A DNA stretch of 64,000 bases, taken from the NCBI GenBank assembly GCA_014695325.1, contig JACJNZ010000037.1, positions 1-64,000 of the forward strand. Reading direction: 5' to 3'. The position numbers and the translations under genes are program-made. Each line of letters opens with the position of its first letter. Positions within the stretch are counted from its first letter, which is position 1. Source of the DNA: Cyanobacteria bacterium FACHB-502 (GTDB taxonomy: Bacteria > Cyanobacteriota > Cyanobacteriia > Elainellales > Elainellaceae). Of the stretch, positions 38,154-46,711 are shown piece after piece. A model generated the notes under the pieces. The model ran no database searches. It saw nothing but the letters and a program-made list of their open reading frames with translations, and had not been told where the DNA came from.

Positions 38154-38618
38154 TTGACCTGCGAGTCTACGTTCGTGAATCTACTAGCTCAACTTCATAC
38201 CCTGCAAGTTCGTACCCAAGTTAAAACTGATCTAAACTCTCTAGGGCAGGTGCTTTCCTGGTTTGAGCAGCTTGCTTGCCCGGTTCTGCCTCGTACGATT
38301 TGGCTTCAGTGCCAGATTGCGCTCGCAGAAGCCTTCACCAATGCTGTGCGATATGCCCATTGCAGCAAGCCCGCTGATACGCCGATCGAAATCGAGGTGA
38401 CGTTCAATAGAACCACACTCGAAATCCGCATCTGGGATTATGGAGCCGAATTTGACCTGGAGAATTTCCTCCAGAAAGCTCCTTTGGTTCCAGAGCAGGC
38501 TGAAGGAGGGCGCGGTTTACGGCTGATGGAAAAAATTGCTGATGGGCTGGCTTATTGGCGAACAGAAGATCAGCGCAACTGCCTGCTAATTGTGAAAAAT
38601 ATCCTTCCTGAGGGGTAA
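38154..38618 (+). CDS. RsbW-like ATP-binding protein (anti-sigma/serine kinase type)
   Basis: 154 residues with a single HATPase_c_2 domain. The N box is QIALAEAFTNAVRYAH, the G1 region IRIWDYGAEFD, and the G2 box EGGRGLRLMEKIADG. The size and absence of other domains match RsbW/SpoIIAB-type serine kinases that bind sigma factors or phosphorylate anti-anti-sigma proteins. No STAS partner or PP2C phosphatase is next to it. The start is uncertain: the frame opens with a TTG at 38154 and has a GTG at 38175, neither with a good ribosome-binding site. A MITE-like sequence (GGCATTGCTGA, 38626) begins only eight bases after the stop. Confidence 0.8.
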   Translation: MTCESTFVNLLAQLHTLQVRTQVKTDLNSLGQVLSWFEQLACPVLPRTIWLQCQIALAEAFTNAVRYAHCSKPADTPIEIEVTFNRTTLEIRIWDYGAEFDLENFLQKAPLVPEQAEGGRGLRLMEKIADGLAYWRTEDQRNCLLIVKNILPEG

Positions 38619-38639
38619 GAATTCGGGCATTGCTGATTG

Positions 38640-38840
38640 AATACAACGATCGCTTATGTCCCTCGTGCCCCGCTTCCCTGGATTCTTTTTCCCCTGCTGC
38701 TTGCCTTTTGCCTTAAAGCCTTTGCCTCGATCTTGAAACGGGGGCTTAGATGAGTTCTTGCTATTGGGCTGCAACGGCTCCTTGAGCAATTGATTCTCCG
38801 ACTTGACTTCCTTGTATTACCGTTCTAGCTGTTCAATGCG
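38640..38840 (-). pseudogene. IS66-type transposase N-terminal relic
   Basis: Minus-strand text: EQLER, a TAA (38817-38819), YKEVKSENQLLKEPLQPNSK, then NSSKPPFQDRGKGFKAKGKQ. This is the N-terminal leucine-rich/NSKNSSKPPS.D region of IS66-type transposases. It has one stop in the reading frame and the rest of the gene (zinc finger and DDE part) is absent. Confidence 0.6.
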
Positions 38841-38901
38841 CCCCGTACGTCAGCAATGATAAGCAATCGAGCCGGATTAATTATCAGCATAACTTCAACA
38901 A

Positions 38902-38944
38902 TAAAAACTCACAGGCAGGCGCAAAAATTACCTGACCTATGAGT
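38902..38944 (-). terminator. Terminator after the PRC-barrel/DUF2382 gene
   Basis: On the minus strand ACTCATAGGTCAGG, a short A/T loop, CCTGCCTGTGAGT and a T-run form a long stem with one bulge and a mismatch, about 55-95 bases after the stop at 39000. The plus strand also ends in TTTTT, so it could work both ways. Confidence 0.7.
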
Positions 38945-38999
38945 TTTTGCATTCGGATTTAGGGAATTAGATCAACGAATCCCGGTAGAACAACCCTAA

Positions 39000-39932
39000 T
39001 TACAGGTTCGGATTGTTGACGATCGGGTTGCCGTCTTTGTCGATGTTGAGTTCTTCACGGCGCAGAGTTTCATCTGCAACCACGGTATCGCGATCGATTT
39101 CCTTCCGTACCGTTACTTCCTCGCGCAGGACGGTTTCTTTGCGAATGTCGGGCGTTTCTTCGTAGACTTCCATCCGCACAGCGTCATCATGGAAGGCATC
39201 ACTCGTGTCGCCAGCCACCACCTGGCCAGCAGCGGTGCGCTCGATGACAACCCGCTCTCTCTCGATGGGGACTGCAACATGCGCGGTTTCAGTTTCAACT
39301 GTTTTACCGATCGCTACTTCACCCGTCTTCTGGCGGTGCTTGTTAGCAATCAGGCGTTCCTGATACAGCTTCAGAGTTTGGTGGTCGCGATCGTTCATGC
39401 CATACATAGCAGCGTCACGATCGTAGGTGTAGCTGTTGCGATCGTAGGTGGTGTCAGCGGTGACAGGCGTATCGATCGTATCCATTGCCGTCATGTCAGA
39501 AGTCATCATGCCAGCCGTTGATGCCGTACCCATTGTGGTTGCAGCAGTCGTAGTACCCATGGACGGACGATAAACGCCACGCACTTCTTCTTCGTAGTCG
39601 TAGTCAGTTTTTTCCAGGTCGTTGAACTTAGGTAAAGCTTCAACCTGCTCGCGAGTCAGATTGGTTGCATAGATACGCTGGGAGGTAGAATCAATGCTTG
39701 CCATACCAACAGGCAGCAGCACTTTCTTACCGAAAATCCAAAATCCACTGTCAACCACAAAGTAGCGGAACTCACCTGTTTGATCATCCACTAAAATGTC
39801 ATGCACAGAGCCAACCTTATCATCGCCCTGAGCATAGACATCATAGGACTTAACATCATCAAGGCTAGAACCCATTTCAGAAGAGAATTCTTGATGATCA
39901 GGATAGAAATCCTCGAGTTTCATTAAAGGCAT
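39000..39932 (-). CDS. PRC-barrel and DUF2382 (YsnF-type) stress protein
   Basis: 310 residues from ATG 39930-39932, which has AAGGAG at good spacing; the frame extends upstream to 39983 without support. An N-terminal PRC-barrel (about 20-110: SYDVYAQGDDKVGSVHDILV, then GEFRYFVVDSGFWIFGKKVL) is followed by a Thr/Met-rich low-complexity linker (TTTAATTMGTASTAGMMTSD) and a DUF2382 domain (about 195-305: LYQERLIANKHRQKTGEVAI, VPIERERVVIERT, VLREEVTVRKEID). This pairing is common in cyanobacteria and desiccation-tolerant bacteria and is linked to general stress responses (AvaK/YsnF-type); biochemical function is unknown. It has no operon partner. Confidence 0.88.
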   Translation of the reverse strand: MPLMKLEDFYPDHQEFSSEMGSSLDDVKSYDVYAQGDDKVGSVHDILVDDQTGEFRYFVVDSGFWIFGKKVLLPVGMASIDSTSQRIYATNLTREQVEALPKFNDLEKTDYDYEEEVRGVYRPSMGTTTAATTMGTASTAGMMTSDMTAMDTIDTPVTADTTYDRNSYTYDRDAAMYGMNDRDHQTLKLYQERLIANKHRQKTGEVAIGKTVETETAHVAVPIERERVVIERTAAGQVVAGDTSDAFHDDAVRMEVYEETPDIRKETVLREEVTVRKEIDRDTVVADETLRREELNIDKDGNPIVNNPNL

Positions 39933-40289
39933 TTCGTGAAGTCTCCTTAGTGTTTGTTGTGTGCCGTATTTATTCTTTAACATTAAGGATTTTTCAATCT
40001 AAATCACCTTTCGTTGGGGAGACAATTAAAAATAAGCAAGCAAGACTTTAGTTGTAGATCAGCCTGAAATTTTTAGCGATCGCGAGCATAAACGAGCATC
40101 GACAACCTATGACACTCCAGACAATCTGAAAAGGGATAACGAACATGGTTTAAGGAGTCTGGAATGATTGGCTTGAGAGGGTTTGGCCTCCTAAATCCTC
40201 ATTACAAACGGCAGGAAATTTTTCATTTTCGCGAAAAAATGGAACATCATCCTACTATTCTTTTCTGGGAAAATTACAGAAGAACTTAA

Positions 40290-40390
40290 GGCATTGCTGA
40301 TCCGAGGGATGAATTCTGTAAGAGTGGCTTGCAAACTACCCCTAGCGCAGAACCCCCTATCCGAGAATCTGATTTCCATTCAGCAATGCC
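40290..40390. repeat. MITE-like element with GGCATTGCTGA inverted ends
   Basis: ggcattgctga at 40290-40300 and its exact reverse complement tcagcaatgcc at 40380-40390 bracket about 80 bases without a transposase gene. The same end sequence occurs singly at 38626-38636, and its last ten bases at 43768-43777, so the family is dispersed here. The short minus-strand reading frame over it is a by-product. Confidence 0.65.
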
Positions 40391-40529
40391 GGACTTAACT
40401 CTCGAATTGTTTCTGAACGATAAATTTTTCCACCTTACTTCTGGTCGAACCCGTTCTGCGGGAATCTGTAACATCACCATTAGGAATTGGCGTCCCTAAC
40501 TTGTGACCTTTTAAGGCACATACCACCGT

Positions 40530-40585
40530 CCCTAATTCCGAGGAAACCAGCCTTCTTTAGGGCTTGAAAGTCCTCAGGATTAGGG
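40530..40585. repeat. Strong imperfect hairpin downstream of glgP
   Basis: ccctaattccgagga (40530-40544) and tcctcaggattaggg (40571-40585) are inverted repeats of 15 bases with two mismatches around a 26-base loop. It lies 70 bases past the glgP stop. There is no T-run, so it may be an RNA-stability element or a small mobile repeat rather than a simple terminator. Confidence 0.7.
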
Positions 40586-40654
40586 AACAGGTCAGGCAAC
40601 GGATTAGAAATGATAGAGGGCGTTGTAGAGCCTCAACCCTGCTGAGGTAACCGC

Positions 40655-43309
40655 CTAACTCGATAGCGTTAGTCCTGCTTCATAAGGACTGCTGAGGTTT
40701 TCATGTTGCGGCATGACACGCAGCGAGAACCCTTGTAGACCGCTATTCTGGTATGCAATGTCAACCATGTAGATGCTGATATGGGGATGCTGTGGATCTG
40801 TGCCCTGGTACTCCATCACGACTGGGGAACCCCGTTCGATATCACCATTGGCATTTACAGCTCCTTGATACAGTTCCACCCGCACATCTTGAGGTGTAAG
40901 TACCCCTAAGCTGAGTCTGGCTTTTACACCGATCGCCTGACCCACTTTAACGTTTGCGGGTTCAGACACATCCACCTGTTCGATCTTGATGTCATACCAG
41001 TGTTCAAACAGATGGCTTTTCCAGTGCGCCAGTTCTTTGGCAGGGGCATAGCGGTCAGCCATCATAATGCGATAGCGATCGCTGGCAGGGAAGTAAGCGC
41101 GTGTGGCATATTCACCAACCATCCGTGCAGTGTTGAAATGAGGACAGTTGATCCGAATCGCGTCCTTCATTTTGGCAATCCAGCCATGCGGCAGTCCTTC
41201 ATCATCGCGATCGTAAAATAGGGGCACGACCTCCTGTTCTAAAAGGTCATACAGGGCATTTGCCTCGACTTCATCCTGGTATTCCAAGTCGTCGTAGTCT
41301 TCGCCGTGACCGATCGCCCAGCCCGTTCGCACGTAGTCTGCTTCGGCCCACCAGCCATCCAGCACGCTCAAGTTTGGCAGTCCGTTCATCGCGGCTTTCA
41401 TGCCGCTGGTTCCCGATGCTTCTCTGGGACGGCGGGGCGTATTTAGCCAGACATCGCAGCCAGCCACCATTAGCCGGGCTACATGAACATCGTAGTTAGG
41501 CACAAAAACAATATTGTGCTGCATGCCCTGTTCACGAATGAAGTGCGTGACTTGCCGAATTAGCTCTTTCCCTGGGCTGTCTTTCGGGTGCGCCTTGCCC
41601 GCAATCACAAACTGAACCGATCGCTTCTGGATTGGATCTCCTTTGGTGCGATCGGCATTTGCCCCCAGCAGAATGCGCTTAATTCGCTCCACATTGCGCA
41701 GGAACAGGGTGGCGCGTTTGTAGGTGGCAAAGCGGCGGGCAAACCCAATTGTCAGTACCGAGGGGTCAAGCACATCTTGAGCAGCAGCAAGCTCAGTCGG
41801 AGAAGCACCGCGATCGCGCAGGCTGTGCTGCAAACGTTCCCGCACAAAGACGATCATTTCCGATCGGCAGCGTTCATGGTTGCGCCACAACTCCTCGTCG
41901 GGAATGGAATAAACCCGCCCCCATAGGGGATGATCCGCCGGGGCACTCGACCAGCTTGGACCCAAATAGCGATCGTATAGATCCTGATTCGCAGGCGCAA
42001 CACAGCTTCGGGCATGAACGCCGTTGGTAATAGAGGTAATAGGCACTTCGTCGGTGGGCAGTGTAGACCAGAGTTTGCCGAACATCGACCGCGACACTTC
42101 GCCGTGAAGCTGACTCACCCCATTCACAAAAGTTGCCGTCTGAATTGCCAGCACTGCCATACTAAACGGCGAAGACAAATCCCCAGTGTTTTCGCGCCCC
42201 AGCGACAGAAACTCTTCTCTGGAAAGTCTGAATTTCTCAGCGTAGTACCCCAGGTAGTACAACACCTTGTCAGGCGGAAACAAATCGATGCCGGCCGGGA
42301 CAGGCGTATGAGTCGTAAAAATCTGGCTGGACTGCGCCACCTGCTTTGCTTCTCTAAAGGTTAGCCCTTCTTCTTCAATCAAAATGCGGATTCGCTCCAG
42401 TGCCATAAACGCAGAATGCCCTTCGTTCATGTGGTATGCCGTGGGTTGGAGCCCCAATGCTCGCAGCATTCGCACGCCGCCAATGCCAAGCATGATTTCT
42501 TGATGAATTCTTAGATCGAGGTCTCCGCCGTAGAGCTGGTCGGTAATATTCTGGTCGTAGGTGTTGTTTGGCTCAATGTTGGTATCCATTAAATAGAGCG
42601 GAACCGTTCCCACCTGCACTCGCCAGACCCGGGCATAAACGGTTCGACCCGGATATTCCACAGCAATTCGCAGCTCCGAGCCATCTGGATTGCGCTCCAG
42701 GTGCAGCGGCATATTATAAAAGTCATTGAGTGGGTAACGTTCCTGCTGCCAGCCATCTGCGTTCAGGTATTGGGCGAAATAGCCCTGCTGATACAGCAAA
42801 CCCACGCCGACTAGCGGCAGCCCTAGATCGCTTGCAGATTTGAGGTGATCGCCTGCCAGAACTCCTAAGCCACCCGAGTAAATGGGCAGAGCGACGGTTA
42901 AGCCAAACTCTGCTGAAAAGTAGGCGTAGCAATCTTGAGACGTCGAGGCACTCGTTGGAGGTTCGGCCAGACCCTCGGCTGTGCTGCCGCTATTGTTGCC
43001 TTTAATATTGCGGTGCTTGCGATACCAGGTGCGCTCGGTTAAATACTCCTCAAGTTGGCGGGCTGCTCGGTGCATTTGCGCCAGAAACCCTTCATCCTCT
43101 GCTGCCTCTCGCAGGCGTTCCTGGCTGATGGTTCCCAGCAGCAAAATGGGATTGTAACGGCTGGATTCCCATAGCTCGCGATCGAGCCGTCGAAATAAAT
43201 TTGCAGTCTCAGCATTCCAATCCCAATGCAGATTGTAGGCAAGCTGGCGTAGGGGTTCTAGCTTGGTAGGCAGAGAAGGGGAAACATTAAAAATGCGAAT
43301 TGGCTTCAT
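40655..43309 (-). CDS. glgP: Alpha-glucan (glycogen) phosphorylase, GlgP short-type family
   Basis: 884 residues of glycosyltransferase family 35 in the TIGR02094-like branch, with an N-terminal DUF3417 region (1-110: FNVSPSLPTKLEPLRQLAYN). It releases glucose 1-phosphate from glycogen using pyridoxal phosphate. The cofactor lysine is Lys638 in EASGTSGMKAAMNG; IYSGGLGVLAGDHLKSASDL, TTHTPVPAGID and GFARRFATYKRA are further signatures. The C-terminal 110 residues form a beta-rich extension (VDVSEPANVKVGQAIGVKAR). Length is usual for this family. It stands alone, with long non-coding DNA on its upstream side and a hairpin downstream. Glycogen breakdown in the dark is the expected role. Confidence 0.95.
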   Translation of the reverse strand: MKPIRIFNVSPSLPTKLEPLRQLAYNLHWDWNAETANLFRRLDRELWESSRYNPILLLGTISQERLREAAEDEGFLAQMHRAARQLEEYLTERTWYRKHRNIKGNNSGSTAEGLAEPPTSASTSQDCYAYFSAEFGLTVALPIYSGGLGVLAGDHLKSASDLGLPLVGVGLLYQQGYFAQYLNADGWQQERYPLNDFYNMPLHLERNPDGSELRIAVEYPGRTVYARVWRVQVGTVPLYLMDTNIEPNNTYDQNITDQLYGGDLDLRIHQEIMLGIGGVRMLRALGLQPTAYHMNEGHSAFMALERIRILIEEEGLTFREAKQVAQSSQIFTTHTPVPAGIDLFPPDKVLYYLGYYAEKFRLSREEFLSLGRENTGDLSSPFSMAVLAIQTATFVNGVSQLHGEVSRSMFGKLWSTLPTDEVPITSITNGVHARSCVAPANQDLYDRYLGPSWSSAPADHPLWGRVYSIPDEELWRNHERCRSEMIVFVRERLQHSLRDRGASPTELAAAQDVLDPSVLTIGFARRFATYKRATLFLRNVERIKRILLGANADRTKGDPIQKRSVQFVIAGKAHPKDSPGKELIRQVTHFIREQGMQHNIVFVPNYDVHVARLMVAGCDVWLNTPRRPREASGTSGMKAAMNGLPNLSVLDGWWAEADYVRTGWAIGHGEDYDDLEYQDEVEANALYDLLEQEVVPLFYDRDDEGLPHGWIAKMKDAIRINCPHFNTARMVGEYATRAYFPASDRYRIMMADRYAPAKELAHWKSHLFEHWYDIKIEQVDVSEPANVKVGQAIGVKARLSLGVLTPQDVRVELYQGAVNANGDIERGSPVVMEYQGTDPQHPHISIYMVDIAYQNSGLQGFSLRVMPQHENLSSPYEAGLTLSS

Positions 43310-44379
43310 AGTTCAACCAGGCTCCGTCGATTTTGGGCGAGAGTCTCGGCACGAATCTCTAGCAGAGATCTTGTAGCAACAATCGGGGGAACTGACCTCT
43401 ACCAGGAGTCTCTAGTCATTGTGACGCTGGCAGCCGGAACCAGGGAAAGTCTTAATACTCTTTTCTGAGTTTTTCTAATTTCTTCGCGGTAGAGTAAGGC
43501 TGAGCATTAGAAAAGTTAACAAAGCGATCGTTCAAAAGTTCGATTCTTCTCAGGGAAAATTCCCCTGATTTTGTGTCTCAGGGTGCATTTGTAAATCTAG
43601 AACGCCCAGTATTCTAGGATTTATCAAAGGAAGGGGCCATACAAAGTCGAATTGTTTGAGGGGTGTGACAAACACGTTAACTAATGTTACGATTATTAAA
43701 ATTCAAGTTATGAAGGGGTCAAATAGCAGTCAAGCACAAGGACTCTAGACTCAGAAATACAATGCTCGCATTGCTGATTCTGCTTCCAAGTCTTGATTGC
43801 ATTCGAGAAACGGTGTTGCATTCGAGAAACGGTGTCGAAAATTTTTGTAACATCTTGCGGTAGCTGTCACATCCTGAAGCGATATCTATCCCATCTCTCT
43901 CCGGTATCATCGCTCTGACCTGATACGGCGACTGATTCTCATCAAATTTCAGCAGGTGTAGTGCTTTTAGCTTCTCTTTAATGAAGTTCTCAGCTCTCGT
44001 CAAATCGTGCAGAGCAGGCGATCGTCTGTTCTAGCTACTTTGTTTTACACATTTTGTTTTACAAAGGGCGATAAGAAAGAGTGACAAGTCTGAGCGCAGT
44101 TTGCAGTTCATGCTGCAATTCCATGATTAGTTCACAGTGAATTCATAAAACTCACGGTGAATCGACTGCGAACCGACTGTAAACAGGAATTTGTGAATAA
44201 GTACTGAGGTAGAGCCTTCCAGCGCAGCTATCTCTCTAACGCATTTGTCCTGAGTCATTTGTTACTTCTTTGTTTCAAGCATCTTTGTTCTAAACAAAGT
44301 AAATCAAGCAAAGTAATCCTGCGAATCGTCAACCTAACCCATCCCCACTCGTGTCCTCAGAAGCTAGAGTATCGGCAAT
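43310..44379. other. Long gene-free region upstream of glgP and the sigma gene
   Basis: About 1070 bases holding divergent promoters. It contains a perfect 19-base tandem duplication, ttgcattcgagaaacggtg, at 43797-43815 and 43816-43834, and gcattgctga (43768), the last ten bases of the MITE-type end. A minus-strand frame of 94 codons (43719-44003) overlaps both and is not supported. The long leader ahead of the sigma gene (from about 44040) may be a regulated 5' UTR. Confidence 0.5.
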
Positions 44380-45348
44380 ATGAAGACGACTTTACCCTCC
44401 ACATCTTCCGCAGACATGGTTCGCGCCTACCTCCGCGAGATTGGTCGTGTCCCTCTGTTAACGCATGAGCAAGAAATTCTTTACGGTAAGCAAGTTCAGC
44501 GACTTAGCATTTTTAATGAAATCAAGGAAGCCCTGACTGAAAAGCTGGGGCATGAACCCAGTCTTGAAGAGTGGTCAACCGCAGCAAAAACCTCCCTCGA
44601 AGAACTCGATCAGGTTATCATCGAAGGCGAACGAGCCAAGCGAAAGATGGTCGAGGCAAATTTGCGTCTTGTGGTGTCGGTTGCTAAGAAGTACATCAAG
44701 CGCAATGTCGATCTGCTCGACCTGATTCAGGAAGGGACGATCGGAATGCAGCGCGGCGTTGAGAAGTTCGATCCGACCAAGGGCTATCGCTTCTCGACCT
44801 ATGCTTACTGGTGGATTCGCCAGGCAATTACCCGCGCCATTGCCGAAAAGGGACGCACTATCCGCCTCCCGATTCACATCACCGAAAAGCTGAATAAAAT
44901 CAAAAAAGCACAGCGACAGCTCTCGCAAAAGCTTGGACGAGCTGCAACCCCGGCAGAACTGGCAGCAGAACTGGAACTCACCCCCCGCCAGGTGCGGGAA
45001 TATCTGGAACGGGCACGCCAGCCCCTCTCCCTAGATCTGCGGGTCGGAGACAACCAGGACACCGAACTCGGCGAACTGCTGGAAGATACGGGTCCATCTC
45101 CTGAAGATTTTGCCACTCAATCTTCTCTGCGAACGGAACTTGATCAGCTCATGGCAGACTTAACGCCGCAGCAGCGCGAAGTCCTTTCCCTCCGCTTTGG
45201 GCTGGAAGATGGGCAATCGCTCACCTTGGCAAAAATTGGCGATCGGCTCAACATTAGCCGAGAACGAGTCCGCCAGATCGAGCGGGAAGCTCTGACCAAA
45301 CTGCGGAAGCGCAGAGCCGACATTCGAGAATACCTCGCTGTTAGCTAA
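44380..45348 (+). CDS. Group 2 RNA polymerase sigma factor (sigma-70 family)
   Basis: 322 residues. Region 1.2/2: [40 protein letters not shown], then the -10 recognition part [20 protein letters not shown]; region 3: [20 protein letters not shown]; region 4 with the -35 helix-turn-helix: [20 protein letters not shown]. It lacks the long region 1.1 and non-conserved insert of the principal SigA, so it belongs to the non-essential group 2 (SigB/C/D/E-like); the [10 protein letters not shown] start fits the SigB/SigD branch, but I cannot choose between them. These factors adjust transcription to light, nutrients and stress. The ribosome-binding site is weak. A long inverted repeat follows at 45419. 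Confidence 0.93.
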   Translation: MKTTLPSTSSADMVRAYLREIGRVPLLTHEQEILYGKQVQRLSIFNEIKEALTEKLGHEPSLEEWSTAAKTSLEELDQVIIEGERAKRKMVEANLRLVVSVAKKYIKRNVDLLDLIQEGTIGMQRGVEKFDPTKGYRFSTYAYWWIRQAITRAIAEKGRTIRLPIHITEKLNKIKKAQRQLSQKLGRAATPAELAAELELTPRQVREYLERARQPLSLDLRVGDNQDTELGELLEDTGPSPEDFATQSSLRTELDQLMADLTPQQREVLSLRFGLEDGQSLTLAKIGDRLNISRERVRQIEREALTKLRKRRADIREYLAVS

Positions 45349-45418
45349 TTCGATTTTCCGTCCAGTTTCGCATTAGCAACGCGATCGGAGTCACCTAATC
45401 GTCACTCAATCCTGAAAT

Positions 45419-45494
45419 TGGGACGATCGATTTTGAGCCGAAGATAGAGAGGTGAATTGAACCTCCTATCCTGAGTTGAAAGTCGATCGTCCCA
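45419..45494. repeat. Long inverted repeat / RNA hairpin after the sigma gene
   Basis: tgggacgatcga (45419-45430) and tcgatcgtccca (45483-45494) are perfect 12-base inverted repeats. Inside, gatagagaggt and acctcctatc continue the pairing around the 7-base loop gaattga, giving arms of about 34 bases with mismatches. There is no T-run. It could be a small RNA, a processed 3' end, or a palindromic mobile repeat. Confidence 0.75.
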
Positions 45495-45676
45495 CTGTCG
45501 TCTTTAAAAGTTGTCCTTAAAAAAACGTCCCTTCCCTCTGATCAACTCAAATTTGAGATGAGGCTTTAGACGATCGCTAGGGTGCATGAATTTCTGGATG
45601 AGAGGCATTCCCCCCAGAAGCTGATGCGTGACGCTACCCCATCCTACGGAAACTCACTCGTTCGCCTACCCATTCC

Positions 45677-46486
45677 CTATCGCACCAACTCCTGAAACTG
45701 AGCATGACTCCGAACTCGATCGAAGCAGGGATCGGTTTGTGCCATGACCCGGTAAAGATTAGGACTGATCACGATCGCCCGATGCAGGGCTCGCAGGGTT
45801 TGGTCGATATCGCCTTGCATCGCATAGGAACAGGCTTGACCATACCAGGCGTTGGGGTTGTCTGACTGATATTTAAGGGATTTGTCGAAGCAGATAAGGG
45901 CTTCTGCATGGCGATCGAGCTTGATCAGCACTAAACCTTTGTAATTCCAGGCATAGTAGCAGCTTCGCTTGATTGCAAGGGCAGTATCGATGCTGGTAAG
46001 GGCATCTTCGTAGCGGCGCAGCGAGGCAAGAGCAACGGCACGGCTATACCAGGCGCGATAGTTATTGGGCTTGAGTTCGATTGCCCGATCGAGGGCAGTA
46101 ACCGCTTCCCGATACTGGTAAAGGCAAAGGTGAGTGTGCCCGGTGTTATACCAGACTTTGGCATTATCTGTGCCGTACTTAAGTGCCTGAGTGAAGCTGG
46201 TGATGGCTTCTTCTAACCGTCCGAGTTTTGCCAGCGCGATGCCTCTGCCGTGCCAGGCGAGGGGATACTTTGGCTTAATCCGAATTGCCTTATCAAAGCT
46301 GACGATCGCTTCTTCATAAGCGCCCATTTCGTAGAGTGCACAGCCTCGCTGGCTCCAGACCTCGTAATGATCGGGCTGCGCTAGCAAAAACTTATCGAAG
46401 CGGGCAATGGCTCCCTCGAAACGTCCAACGCGAAATAGGGCAGTGCCCTGGTCGTACCAGGTTTGTAGCTCTTGACTTTGACTCAT
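45677..46486 (-). CDS. Tetratricopeptide-repeat protein
   Basis: 269 residues made of about seven TPR units of 34 residues each, e.g. AWHGRGIALAKLGRLEEAIT, VWYNTGHTHLCLYQYREAVT, AWYSRAVALASLRRYEDALT and AWYGQACSYAMQGDIDQTLR. Such repeats stack into a superhelix that binds other proteins. No signal peptide, membrane helix or catalytic domain is present, so it is probably a cytosolic adaptor. The last 30 residues (VMAQTDPCFDRVRSHAQFQE) cap the array. It lies on the minus strand between the sigma gene, which converges on it, and an ABC transporter operon 226 bases upstream. No specific partner can be named. Confidence 0.88.
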   Translation of the reverse strand: MSQSQELQTWYDQGTALFRVGRFEGAIARFDKFLLAQPDHYEVWSQRGCALYEMGAYEEAIVSFDKAIRIKPKYPLAWHGRGIALAKLGRLEEAITSFTQALKYGTDNAKVWYNTGHTHLCLYQYREAVTALDRAIELKPNNYRAWYSRAVALASLRRYEDALTSIDTALAIKRSCYYAWNYKGLVLIKLDRHAEALICFDKSLKYQSDNPNAWYGQACSYAMQGDIDQTLRALHRAIVISPNLYRVMAQTDPCFDRVRSHAQFQELVR

Positions 46487-46711
46487 AACGGATGTGAGTC
46501 TGACCCCGCTCTAGTAAAGATTGACAGATGGAAATTCTAATAAAGATACAGAAATAAAGCCTGGGTGAATGTTCCCAGCCGTGATTTCTTCAACAGATAT
46601 TCTGCCGATGATGATGGTGTAGTGCAACCCTGCCCTAATCTTGCCCACTTTAATGAACGGAACCAAACTTTTGCCAAATCGCGGAAGGGGAGATTTTCAC
46701 CCAGTGGCTTT

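Noticed and set aside
40286-40480. 64-codon minus-strand frame
   Set aside because: Most of it is the translation of the 101-base MITE-like element, so it is not a gene.
43719-44003. 94-codon minus-strand frame between glgP and the sigma gene
   Set aside because: It runs over a MITE-type end and a 19-base tandem duplication and shows no family features.
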